From contig JAEUSS010000331.1 in NCBI GenBank assembly GCA_016788685.1, positions 1-6,818 on the forward strand: 6,818 bases of DNA. Direction: 5' to 3'. The position numbers were made by a program, and so were the translations under genes. The stretch comes from Prolixibacteraceae bacterium. GTDB taxonomy: Bacteria > Bacteroidota > Bacteroidia > Bacteroidales > Prolixibacteraceae. The notes under the pieces are model-generated. The model was given only the letters and a program-made list of their open reading frames with translations. It had not been told where the DNA came from and ran no database searches. Of this stretch, positions 1-6,527 are shown one piece after another (positions within the stretch are counted from its first letter, which is position 1; each line of letters begins with the position of its first letter).

Positions 1-1
1 A

Positions 2-349
2 ACGATGGGAAAAGTTACCGTAACTCCGAAGGAGGGAATTTCGGTTGCTCCTGCAGAAAATGGCCTCACAATCGCCAAGTTGTACAGCAGCAAAAGCGAT
101 TATGACGGAAAAAAGATAAAAATGAAAGGACAGGTTGTTAAAGTGAACGAAGAGGTGATGGGAAAAAACTGGATTCATATTCAGGATGGAACCAAAGATG
201 GCGAAAACTTTGACCTGACTATCACTACACTCGATAAAGCGGCTTTGGACGAAGTGGTTACTTTTGAAGGAACCATCAGCCTGAACAAAGATTTTGGCTA
301 CGGATATTCTTATGATTTGATTATGGAGGATGCCAGGCTGGTCAAGTAG
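2..349 (+). CDS. OB-fold-like (NrfJ-related) protein, C-terminal part
   Basis: This is the 3' end of a gene whose start lies before the window; the reading frame is open to the left edge. The ATG at position 5 is probably an internal methionine, because the first ~35 residues read like a linker following an earlier domain. Numbered from that Met, residues ~35-112 have the pattern of a small OB-like beta-barrel: GKKIKMKGQVVKVN (35-48), the conserved GKNWIHIQDGT (53-63), a DLTITT strand (70-75), VVTFEGTI (84-91) and a KDFGYGY turn (95-101). Proteins with the NWIHIQDGT signature occur in Bacteroidota and deltaproteobacteria, often annotated as NrfJ-related or nucleotide/DNA-binding; many are exported and carry a second related domain upstream. 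The molecular role is not established. The export signal, if any, is outside the window. The gene is followed 20 bases later by a strong terminator, so it ends its transcription unit. Family call moderately sure; function unknown. Confidence 0.65.
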   Translation, partial: TMGKVTVTPKEGISVAPAENGLTIAKLYSSKSDYDGKKIKMKGQVVKVNEEVMGKNWIHIQDGTKDGENFDLTITTLDKAALDEVVTFEGTISLNKDFGYGYSYDLIMEDARLVK

Positions 350-369
350 GCTCAGTTTTTTATCCGGAG

Positions 370-410
370 AAAGCTCTGTTGGGACGATTCGTTCCGGCAG
401 AGCTTTTTTT
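370..410 (+). terminator. Rho-independent terminator of the OB-fold gene
   Basis: A 9-bp perfect stem, AAAGCTCTG (370-378) with CAGAGCTTT (398-406), is extended inward by two T-G wobble pairs and six further pairs (381-386 with 390-395, one of them G-T) around the ATT loop (387-389). The 3' arm runs into seven Ts (404-410). It lies 20 bases after the stop codon at 347-349 and has the classical intrinsic terminator form for the plus strand. Confidence 0.9.
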
Positions 411-451
411 ATGCCGCTTGTTGTTCGTTTCCTTCCCCCGGTAAGTCTGAA

Positions 452-485
452 AATCGCCGGACGAAGGGAAATAATCGCCGGGACG
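452..485. repeat. Imperfect direct repeat upstream of the dipeptidase promoter
   Basis: AATCGCCGG occurs at 452-460 and again at 473-481, a period of 21 bases, and both copies continue as (G)ACG. The spacing is two helical turns, so both copies would face the same side of the DNA. The repeat lies just upstream of the predicted -33 region (about 491-493) of the dipeptidase promoter, where an activator could bind. Whether any protein binds here is unknown, and the repeat may be chance in a GCCGG-rich genome. Confidence 0.4.
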
Positions 486-490
486 GGGTG

Positions 491-521
491 TTCGGGGTGT
501 GGCTGTTTTTCGCTACATTTG
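491..521 (+). promoter_or_regulatory. Predicted Bacteroidota-type promoter of the dipeptidase gene
   Basis: TACATTTG at 514-521 matches the Bacteroidota -7 consensus TAnnTTTG exactly. At the expected distance, 20 bases upstream, lies TTC (491-493), two of three matches to the -33 TTG element. A transcript would start near 527 and leave a leader of about 25 bases before the ATG at 551. The leader has no Shine-Dalgarno sequence but contains an A-rich stretch, as is normal in this phylum. Confidence 0.6.
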
Positions 522-550
522 AAACTCTAACATAGAAAACGGCCAGCTGT

Positions 551-1780
551 ATGAACCTGAAGGTGTTTGTTGTTTGCTTGATTTCCGGAGTTTTAATGAG
601 CTTTGTTTCCGGAGGCGCCGGGAAGTCGGAAAAGATGGTCAGGCGTATTCATTCCAGGTGCCTGACGGTTGATACTCATTGCGATACGCCGATGCTAATG
701 ATTAAACCCGGATTTAATATTCGCGATGAGCATCAGGCGCCGAAAAGTCGTGTTGATTTGCCTCGAATGAAATCAGGTGGACTGGATGCCATGTTCTTTG
801 CCGCTTTTACCGGGCAAAAGCCGCGTACCGATGAAAATTACCGGAAAGCTTATGAGTTGGCCAACCAAATGATTGACTCTGTCCGTTCGATGACAATCCG
901 GAATAGCGATGTGGCTGCACTGGCCCTGAGCGCTGCCGATTTGCCCCGCATCGAGAAAGCAGGGAAACGGGCAATTTATATCGGGATGGAAAACGGGTTT
1001 CCGCTGGGTAAAAATATCGGACGGGTCGATGAGTTTTATAAGAAAGGTGTCCGCTATATTACGCTTTGTCATTCGTACCACAACGATATTTGCGATTCTT
1101 CGAGCGACATTAAGCCCGCCGAACACAATGGTTTGAGTGATTTTGGCCGGCAGGTGATTGCGGAGATGAACCGTTTGGGCATGATGGCAGATGTGTCACA
1201 TGCATCGGATAAATCTTTTTTTGATGTTCTGAAAGTCAGTAAAGCGCCGGTAATTGCCTCGCACAGCTCTGTTCGTTCGGTAGCTGAACACAACCGGAAC
1301 ATGACTGATGAAATGATCAGGAAGCTGGCTGAAAAGGGCGGGGTCATCCAGATTTGTTTGCTGGATGATTACATTAAGGAACCCGATACCACGACGGTTA
1401 AGTTTCAGCGGATGAAACAAATTCATAAGAAATACCGGGAAGAACTGAGCCGGATGAACGAAGCTGAAAAAGAAGCTTTGTTTAAGGAATGGGATGAAGT
1501 TGTAGCCATGAATCCTGAAAGTTTACCCGCGGTAAAGGATTTAGTTGATCATATTGATTATGTAAGAAGTCTCGTTGGAGTTGACTACGTGGGTATTGGC
1601 AGCGATTTTGACGGAGGCGGAGGCTTGCGTGACTGCGCCGATGTGAGCCAGTTTCCGAATATTACCCGTGAGTTGCTCCGTAGAGGTTATTCGGAAAAGG
1701 AAATCCGGAAAATATGGGGCGGAAATCTGCTGCGCGTATTTCATGAAGTGGAACGATGCGCAGCGATCAGTACAAAATGA
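551..1780 (+). CDS. Exported membrane dipeptidase, peptidase family M19
   Basis: This is a 409-residue zinc dipeptidase of the renal dipeptidase (M19) family, which hydrolyses dipeptides, often those with a D-residue on the C-terminal side. Residues 1-~24 form a signal peptide with a hydrophobic core (VFVVCLISGVLMSFV) and no lipobox, so a periplasmic or secreted location is likely. The binuclear zinc site is complete by comparison with human renal dipeptidase: H43 and D45 (THCDTP), E147 (GMENG), H217 (DVSH) and H238 (SHSS). H174 (TLCHS), R249 (HNRN) and D352 (GIGSDFDG) match the catalytic or substrate-contacting residues. The distance from R249 to D352 is about 45 residues longer than in the human enzyme; the excess is a charged, probably helical segment at ~283-330, common in bacterial members. 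The start at 551 gives a full signal peptide and fits the promoter at 514-521. The gene stands alone between two terminators. Likely roles are peptide nutrition or peptidoglycan-fragment turnover; true substrates are not visible. Confidence 0.93.
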   Translation: MNLKVFVVCLISGVLMSFVSGGAGKSEKMVRRIHSRCLTVDTHCDTPMLMIKPGFNIRDEHQAPKSRVDLPRMKSGGLDAMFFAAFTGQKPRTDENYRKAYELANQMIDSVRSMTIRNSDVAALALSAADLPRIEKAGKRAIYIGMENGFPLGKNIGRVDEFYKKGVRYITLCHSYHNDICDSSSDIKPAEHNGLSDFGRQVIAEMNRLGMMADVSHASDKSFFDVLKVSKAPVIASHSSVRSVAEHNRNMTDEMIRKLAEKGGVIQICLLDDYIKEPDTTTVKFQRMKQIHKKYREELSRMNEAEKEALFKEWDEVVAMNPESLPAVKDLVDHIDYVRSLVGVDYVGIGSDFDGGGGLRDCADVSQFPNITRELLRRGYSEKEIRKIWGGNLLRVFHEVERCAAISTK

Positions 1781-1811
1781 AAAACCTCTTCAGGGAAAAC
1801 GAAGAGGTTTT
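1781..1811. terminator. Bidirectional terminator between convergent genes
   Basis: AAAACCTCTTC (1781-1791) pairs perfectly with GAAGAGGTTTT (1801-1811) around a 9-base loop. The stem begins at the base after the dipeptidase stop codon (1778-1780). On the plus strand the 3' arm ends in TTTT. On the minus strand it ends in TTTTT and then CATTTTG, so it can also stop transcription of the convergent gene, whose stop codon is 36 bases away. Confidence 0.85.
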
Positions 1812-1847
1812 GATTCGGGAGTTAAAAGTGTAGTTTGTACTTATTTA

Positions 1848-2195
1848 TTATTTAGAGGCTTGTAGTTTAATTTTTACCTGATTGGTTTTTGAATCCAGCT
1901 TTAAAGTTTTTTCATCTTTGTTGTATGAAATGTAGCTTGCAACGAGCTTGCAGTCGCCGGCTTTTATATTGTCAATTACAAAATGTCCGTCAAAGTCGGT
2001 ATAAGCTTTCTGATCAGATCCTTCCAGTTTTACTTCAACGCCAACGAGAGCTTCCCCCGAGACTTCGTCAGTCACGTTTCCGCTGATCGACAGCCCTGAG
2101 GTTTGAGTCTTGGTTCCTGTTTTGTTTTCGGCTTTTTCAGCAAAGGCTGGTATCGCAACTAATGCGATTAATGCAGCAAAGATTATTTTTTTCAT
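1848..2195 (-). CDS. Secreted stand-alone CarboxypepD_reg-like domain protein
   Basis: This 115-residue protein is a signal peptide plus a single domain. Residues 1-19 (MKKIIFAALIALVAIPAFA) are a clear Sec signal with an AFA cleavage site before E20. Residues 20-34 are a polar linker rich in K, T and E. Residues 35-112 form a carboxypeptidase regulatory-like (transthyretin-like beta-sandwich) domain with the hallmarks SGNVTDEVSGEALVGVEVKL (38-57) and TDFDGHFVI (66-74), then SYISYN (88-92). In Bacteroidota this domain normally sits at the N-terminus of TonB-dependent receptors; here it is free. It resembles the N-terminal domain of the receptor encoded divergently next door (26 identities over 58 aligned positions, by hand). 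It has no membrane anchor, lipobox or plug domain, so a soluble periplasmic protein is likely. It could be a receptor accessory, a periplasmic scaffold or a relic of a lost receptor gene; a complete signal peptide, own promoter and terminator argue against a relic. Domain call is strong, function unknown. Confidence 0.88.
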   Translation of the reverse strand: MKKIIFAALIALVAIPAFAEKAENKTGTKTQTSGLSISGNVTDEVSGEALVGVEVKLEGSDQKAYTDFDGHFVIDNIKAGDCKLVASYISYNKDEKTLKLDSKTNQVKIKLQASK

Positions 2196-2239
2196 CTGGT
2201 TGTATTTTTTTTTCGTTTATAACTTCTGATTGACACGAT

Positions 2240-2247
2240 CAAAAGTA
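2240..2247 (-). promoter_or_regulatory. Predicted -7 box of the minus-strand small gene
   Basis: Read on the minus strand, 2247 to 2240 is TACTTTTG, an exact match to the Bacteroidota -7 consensus TAnnTTTG. Nineteen bases further upstream is TTC (2269-2267), a partial match to the -33 TTG. Transcription would begin near 2233 and give a leader of about 38 bases containing a run of nine As before the ATG at 2195. Confidence 0.55.
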
Positions 2248-2281
2248 CGGGGTGCTGATTAAATCGGAATTAAGCTTCGAT

Positions 2282-2440
2282 TAATGTTTTGTTACAGTTG
2301 AAAAGCCTCGTTTCGACGAAAAGATGCCGGCTTTTGATCAGCGTAAAATCCCTCATTATCTGTTTATCCTGCCGGTGTTGCAATTCTGTTTCATTAATGT
2401 TACCCAAACTTAAATATTCTTTAATCGGAGTGTAATGTTA
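2282..2440 (+). repeat. Three TAATGTT copies upstream of the receptor gene
   Basis: TAATGTT occurs at 2282-2288, 2395-2401 and 2433-2439. The first two copies share the longer ATTAATGTT (2280-2288 and 2393-2401); the last two share TAATGTTA. All lie on the plus strand before the receptor. They could be regulator-binding sites, but the motif is short and AT-rich, so chance is possible. Confidence 0.3.
2301..2335. repeat. Inverted repeat with an inner hairpin in the divergent region
   Basis: AAAAGCC (2301-2307) pairs with GGCTTTT (2329-2335). Inside it TCGT (2308-2311) pairs with ACGA (2316-2319) around a TTCG loop (2312-2315), stacked directly on the outer stem. Neither arm is followed by a long T-run, so a terminator is unlikely; an operator or RNA structure between the divergent promoters is possible. 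It lies outside the predicted transcript of the minus-strand gene. Confidence 0.4.
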
Positions 2441-2446
2441 TCGGCA

Positions 2447-2454
2447 TTGCTTTG
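2447..2454 (+). promoter_or_regulatory. Weak candidate -7 box of the receptor operon
   Basis: TTGCTTTG differs from the TAnnTTTG consensus at one position and is the best plus-strand match in the divergent region. There is no good TTG element 19-21 bases upstream. If used, it would give a leader of about 115 bases before the ATG at 2578. The receptor operon may instead use an alternative (for example ECF) sigma factor. Confidence 0.25.
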
Positions 2455-2577
2455 CTGCATCAATAAATGCAAAAAGTGAATCCGACCTGTTTTAAAGCCT
2501 TCCGGAAGAAAATAACGCAAAGCATCGTGCTTTGGCGATATACAAAACCAAACCGACCAATCAAACCGGAAGTCGGG

Positions 2578-5301
2578 ATGAAAAAAAATCAGAACAAGAT
2601 TATGGGAATAAGAAAGTTAATCGCGCTCCAGCTGTTGTTGGCCTTTTCGTTGTTTGCTGTTGCGCAGAATGGAAAAATTAAGGGACTGGTAACCGATGCC
2701 AAAACAGGCGAGCGGCTTGTGGGCGCTACTGTCATGTTGCAAGGAACCGGATATGGCTCAATTACTGATTTTGACGGTAATTATTTGATCGGGAATATTG
2801 CTCCCGGCATGTATACCATTCGCTGTTCGTTTATTTCGTATGAAACAAAACTTGCAAAAGATATAACGATAGCTGCAGGGCAGGAGCTGGAATTTAATTT
2901 CGATCTGGGAGAGTCAACTTTTGAAATCGGGGGAGTGGACGTGGTGGCCAAAGTCAACCGGCAGTCGGAGTCAATTTTGCTGATCGAACAGAAAAACTCG
3001 GTACTGGCCACACAGGCCATCGGTGCTCAGGAAATTTCGCGCAAGGGAGTTGGCGATGCGGAAGGTGCGGTAACCAAGGTTTCAGGAGTGTCGAAGCAGG
3101 AAGGCGTGAAGAATGTATTTGTCCGGGGGCTTGGCGATCGGTTTAATTCTACTTCACTGAACGGTTTTCCGGTGCCGTCGGAAGATCCGGAATACAAAAA
3201 TATTTCGCTTGATTTTTTTGCATCCGACATGATCGGTTCGGTCGGTGTAAATAAAGTCTTTGGCCCCGGAATGACGGGCGATGTGGGAGGTGCGGAAATT
3301 AATATCCGCTCCAAAGAATTAGCCGGAGATTCGGAGTTTGGGCTGGATGCTTCCGTGGGGGCGAATACTCAGACCGTAGCCGTTGATTTCCTGAAACCTG
3401 ACGGAGTAGGCGTGCCCGGGTATTCGTTGAAAGCGCAGAAGCCGTTGGATCTGACGAATTATCTGTTTCAGAATTCGCTTGATCCGTCGAAGCAAAACGT
3501 TCAGCTGAATCAGAGTTTTTCGGCTTCAGGAGGTAAAAAGCTTTTGATCGGAAGCAGCAGAAATCCATTTGACATCTTTGTTCTCGGAATGTACTCCACC
3601 GACTTCAGTTATGTAAACGGAGTGGTGCGCAACACGACAACTACCGGAACTGTCTTTCAGGACCAGGATTACGGTAAATACTCGCAGAATACTTCGCACA
3701 TGGCGATGATCAATGCCGATTATCACTTTGAAAAACACAGGATCTCTTACTCCGGAACCTACATTCATACGAATGTGCAGTCGGTTGGCGACTATGTCGG
3801 GTTGAATTCGGTTTACGAGGATGCTGCGGATTTTCGCGGATTTTTGAGGCGGCAGCAGGTGAACGACAATTCGTTAATTGTCAATCAGCTTCTTTCGGAG
3901 TGGAAGTTGTCTGACCGTTTTTCGCTTGATGCAGGTGTTTCGTTGAACTTGATTGCCGGAAATGAACCTGACCGGCGGACCAATTATTTATCTGCTCAGG
4001 ATAACGGAACCTACCGTTTAACGAAAGGAACCGGCCGTCAGCAGCGGTATTTTTCGGGAATGAATGAAACGGATTTTAATGTAAAGGTCGGTGCGGGCTA
4101 TAAGCTGACCAATGAGGCCGGAAACAGTTCGGCGGTTAATTTTGGTTACAGCGGCCGGTTGGTGAAACGAACATTTGATGCGGTTGAATATGACCAGCAG
4201 ATCGTGAATCAGGCTGAATTTAGTCTGGAGAATATTCGTTTGGATGAATTTTTTAATCAGGTCAACCTTAGTGCCGGAAATTTTATTCTCGATCGGAACC
4301 GGGACGAATATACGGTCGGTAAGTGGGTCAACTCTGGGTACGGGGAGGTGGTATATTCGCTGAACAACAGGCTGACAGGGGTTGCAGGCATCCGGTTGGA
4401 CAATGTAAACATGAACGTGGATTACAACGTGAACCGCGGCGGAACTCAGGGCAAAACTAAAATTGCCGGATTTTACTTTCTTCCGAGCCTGAACCTGAAA
4501 TATGACCTGACCGGGAAAAGTTCTTTCCGTTTTGGAGCAAGCCGAACCTATACGCTTCCGCAGGCCAAAGAGATATCGCCTTTCAGGTATGTCGATGTTT
4601 CCTTTAAATCGCAGGGTAATCCCGGGTTGAAGTCATCAGTTAATTACAACATCGACTTGAAGTGGGATTATTATCTGTCGTCTGACGAACTGTTTTCGGT
4701 TACCGGGTTTGGCAAATACATTCAGGACCCCATTTCGCGGGTTGAAAAAGCGAGTGCGGGAGGTTTCCTCACTTATGACAATATTGCCGACCGGGCGACA
4801 GTCGCCGGGATAGAGCTGGAATTCAGAAAGAATATCATTAAACAAACCACCGAGGGGGGCAGGCAGAGTAAACTTTCGGCCGGAGTAAACTCATCGTACA
4901 TACTGACTGACGTAAAACTCCGCGATGCCAATTTTACCAACCGGAAGTCGCAGCTGGAGGGTGCTGCACCGGTCATTGTTAACGCCGACTTGTCTCACAA
5001 TGTCAGTAATGCCGGTTTTTCATTTACGAATTCCCTGATCCTGAATTATTTCAGCGACAGGGTTTACACCATTGGGACACAGGGATATCAGGATATTGTT
5101 GAAAAAGGTATTCCTACTCTTGATTTTGTGTCGTCTGCCCGGCTGAATAAGCACTGGCAGCTTAGCCTGAAGGCGAAAAACCTGTTGAGTCCGAGCCTGA
5201 AACTCTCACGCGAACCGAATGATGCTGCCGGCCGGGCAATTGTACTCAGCGACTACAAAAAAGGCATTTTTATCAGTTTGGGTATTTCTTATAATTTATA
5301 G
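2578..5301 (+). CDS. TonB-dependent outer-membrane receptor with N-terminal CarboxypepD_reg-like domain
   Basis: A 907-residue outer-membrane barrel that would import an unknown ligand using TonB-ExbBD energy. Residues 1-29 are a signal peptide with an AVA cleavage site before Q30. Residues 33-111 are a CarboxypepD_reg-like domain (GLVTDAKTGERLVGATV, TDFDGNYLI). A hydrophobic GGVDVVA stretch (118-124) is a possible TonB box. The plug spans ~138-248, with GVKNVFVRGLGDRFNSTSLN (176-195), SEDPEY and GDVGGAEINI (234-243). This GLGDR/LNG/DPE pattern marks a receptor subfamily unlike SusC, which is longer. The rest is alternating barrel strands, ending in GIFISLGISYNL; the terminal Leu replaces the usual aromatic residue. 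An in-frame ATG at 2467 adds 37 residues that lack signal-peptide character, so 2578 is preferred; 2602 (MGIRKL) is an alternative with an A-rich leader and an intact signal. It is the first gene of a probable three-gene operon. The ligand is not predictable. Confidence 0.92.
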   Translation: MKKNQNKIMGIRKLIALQLLLAFSLFAVAQNGKIKGLVTDAKTGERLVGATVMLQGTGYGSITDFDGNYLIGNIAPGMYTIRCSFISYETKLAKDITIAAGQELEFNFDLGESTFEIGGVDVVAKVNRQSESILLIEQKNSVLATQAIGAQEISRKGVGDAEGAVTKVSGVSKQEGVKNVFVRGLGDRFNSTSLNGFPVPSEDPEYKNISLDFFASDMIGSVGVNKVFGPGMTGDVGGAEINIRSKELAGDSEFGLDASVGANTQTVAVDFLKPDGVGVPGYSLKAQKPLDLTNYLFQNSLDPSKQNVQLNQSFSASGGKKLLIGSSRNPFDIFVLGMYSTDFSYVNGVVRNTTTTGTVFQDQDYGKYSQNTSHMAMINADYHFEKHRISYSGTYIHTNVQSVGDYVGLNSVYEDAADFRGFLRRQQVNDNSLIVNQLLSEWKLSDRFSLDAGVSLNLIAGNEPDRRTNYLSAQDNGTYRLTKGTGRQQRYFSGMNETDFNVKVGAGYKLTNEAGNSSAVNFGYSGRLVKRTFDAVEYDQQIVNQAEFSLENIRLDEFFNQVNLSAGNFILDRNRDEYTVGKWVNSGYGEVVYSLNNRLTGVAGIRLDNVNMNVDYNVNRGGTQGKTKIAGFYFLPSLNLKYDLTGKSSFRFGASRTYTLPQAKEISPFRYVDVSFKSQGNPGLKSSVNYNIDLKWDYYLSSDELFSVTGFGKYIQDPISRVEKASAGGFLTYDNIADRATVAGIELEFRKNIIKQTTEGGRQSKLSAGVNSSYILTDVKLRDANFTNRKSQLEGAAPVIVNADLSHNVSNAGFSFTNSLILNYFSDRVYTIGTQGYQDIVEKGIPTLDFVSSARLNKHWQLSLKAKNLLSPSLKLSREPNDAAGRAIVLSDYKKGIFISLGISYNL

Positions 5302-5359
5302 ATCAAACAATTAAACACATTGATACATATTCGTATTTTTTAATTTAAAATCAGAAATC

Positions 5360-6475
5360 ATGAAAAAGTTACTTTATGCTTTTGCTGTGGCAACCTTATT
5401 CTTTACAGCTTGCAACGATGATAATAACGATCCTGCAGAGGTGGTTGATAATGTATTAAAAGGTGAAGTTACAACCAGCAAAACTCTTGATGCCAACGTG
5501 GAATATTCGCTCGAAGGAACCTTGAATGTAAAGTCGGGTGCAACTTTAACGATTCCGGCCGGAACTGTGATTAAAGCAAAGAAAGGGTTCAGCCAATACG
5601 TCATCATCGAGCGTGGCGCAAAAATTATAGCCGAAGGTACGCCGGCAAAACCAATCATGTTTACCTCTGCCGAACCCGTGCCGGCTGCCGGCGACTGGGG
5701 CGGGCTGATTATCAACGGAGCCGCACCCATTTCGGGCGCTGCTGCCGGGACCGAGGCTGCCACAGAAGTTGATAATAGCCTGAAATACGGAGGAACTAAC
5801 GTTGCCGACAATTCAGGAGTATTGAAGTACGTGATCCTTGCCTACACAGGGGCTCGTTCCAGTGCTGATATTGAGCACAATGGGCTGACGCTGGATGCCG
5901 TTGGTAACGGAACCATTATCGAAAATATTTATGTCCCTTTTGGTTCCGACGATGCCATTGAGTTCTTTGGCGGAACCGTAAACGTAACCAACTTGCTGGC
6001 TGTCAATCCTGATGACGATATGTTCGATGTTACTCAGGGCTGGAAAGGCAAGCTAAAGAACGCCTATGGCATCTGGAAGTCGGGTTACGCCAGCACTGAA
6101 AGTGATCCGCGCGGCGTTGAATCTGATGGCAATTTTGACGGTTTGGGACCCGATCATGTTGGTCAGTCAGACTTCGTCATGGAAAATGTAACGATCGTAA
6201 ACAGTTCAGCATATGTTATGGAAGATGCCATCAAGATCCGTCGCGGTGCAAAAGCAACCATCATTAATGCGCTGGTTAAAAATGGCACAACCAAAGATTT
6301 TGTTGACCTGACCGACTCTAAAGGCGCCGGAAATCCCGCATCGGCAGTGAGTGTAACCAACTCGAATATGACGATCAGCGGCAAGGAAATAAACGGGGCT
6401 GGTAATGTAACGGTTGCGGCCGGAAATACAGGTGCTGATACGTCCGTTTTCAGTTGGACCGGATTTGTATTTTAA
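5360..6475 (+). CDS. Surface-exposed beta-helix-like lipoprotein, probable receptor partner
   Basis: A 371-residue lipoprotein. Residues 1-17 are the signal, with lipobox FTAC and lipidated C18; the following NDDNNDD resembles the acidic lipoprotein export signal of Bacteroidota, so display on the cell surface is likely. After a short linker, ~33-371 alternate short beta-strands and turns as in right-handed parallel beta-helices: GTLNVKSGATLTIPAGTVIK (53-72), AEGTPAKPIMFTS (91-103) and GDWGGLIING (111-120). Two related units are visible: 191-231 (SDDAIEFFGG, NPDDDMFDVTQGWKG) and 285-322 (MEDAIKIRRGAKATIIN, DFVDLTDSKG). Acidic clusters D197/D198 and D218-D220/D223 could bind metal. Relatives are sometimes annotated as multidrug transporters, which the sequence does not support: there are no transmembrane helices after the signal. 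The gene follows the receptor by 58 bases without a terminator, and such lipoproteins commonly accompany this receptor type, suggesting a ligand-capturing role. No catalytic motif is recognised; the function is inferred from context. Confidence 0.85.
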   Translation: MKKLLYAFAVATLFFTACNDDNNDPAEVVDNVLKGEVTTSKTLDANVEYSLEGTLNVKSGATLTIPAGTVIKAKKGFSQYVIIERGAKIIAEGTPAKPIMFTSAEPVPAAGDWGGLIINGAAPISGAAAGTEAATEVDNSLKYGGTNVADNSGVLKYVILAYTGARSSADIEHNGLTLDAVGNGTIIENIYVPFGSDDAIEFFGGTVNVTNLLAVNPDDDMFDVTQGWKGKLKNAYGIWKSGYASTESDPRGVESDGNFDGLGPDHVGQSDFVMENVTIVNSSAYVMEDAIKIRRGAKATIINALVKNGTTKDFVDLTDSKGAGNPASAVSVTNSNMTISGKEINGAGNVTVAAGNTGADTSVFSWTGFVF

Positions 6476-6527
6476 CGGAAAACAACGTGTGGACCTTAGT
6501 GGAGTTTTGTTTAAATAAAGGGTGTAA

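Larger units (their letters stand above)
2196..2577. other. Divergent intergenic control region
   Basis: These 382 bases separate the minus-strand small secreted protein from the TonB-dependent receptor. No convincing gene is seen. The region is AT-rich compared with the flanking genes. It holds a -7 box for the minus-strand gene (2240-2247), an inverted repeat (2301-2335), three copies of TAATGTT (2282, 2395, 2433) and a weak plus-strand -7-like box (2447-2454). The stretch 2541-2567, just before the receptor start, is almost free of T and repeats CAAACC-like units, which suggests an unstructured mRNA leader. An in-frame ATG at 2467 would extend the receptor into this region, but the extra residues do not look like a signal peptide. 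Confidence 0.6.

Noticed and set aside
330..530. Open frame of 66 codons after the OB-fold gene
   Set aside because: It starts inside the preceding gene, runs through the strong terminator at 370-410 and gives a low-complexity sequence without domain or export signal.
1848..2195. Small CarboxypepD_reg-like gene as a truncated receptor pseudogene
   Set aside because: It has an intact signal peptide, its own -7 box, a clean stop after a complete domain and a downstream terminator, and no plug or barrel remnants follow.
2467..2577. N-terminal extension of the receptor from the ATG at 2467
   Set aside because: The extra 37 residues lack a signal or domain character, and the hydrophobic core would then lie about 50 residues from the N-terminus, too far for a normal Sec signal.
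5302..5359. Separate promoter for the lipoprotein gene (TATTTTTT at 5334-5341)
   Set aside because: The box departs from TAnnTTTG at the final G and the only nearby TTG (5320-5322) is 11 bases away, too close. Read-through from the receptor gene explains expression more simply.
5374..5811. Antisense open frame of 145 codons opposite the lipoprotein gene
   Set aside because: It mirrors the codon structure of a well-supported lipoprotein on the plus strand, has no promoter-like box before it and its product resembles no known family.
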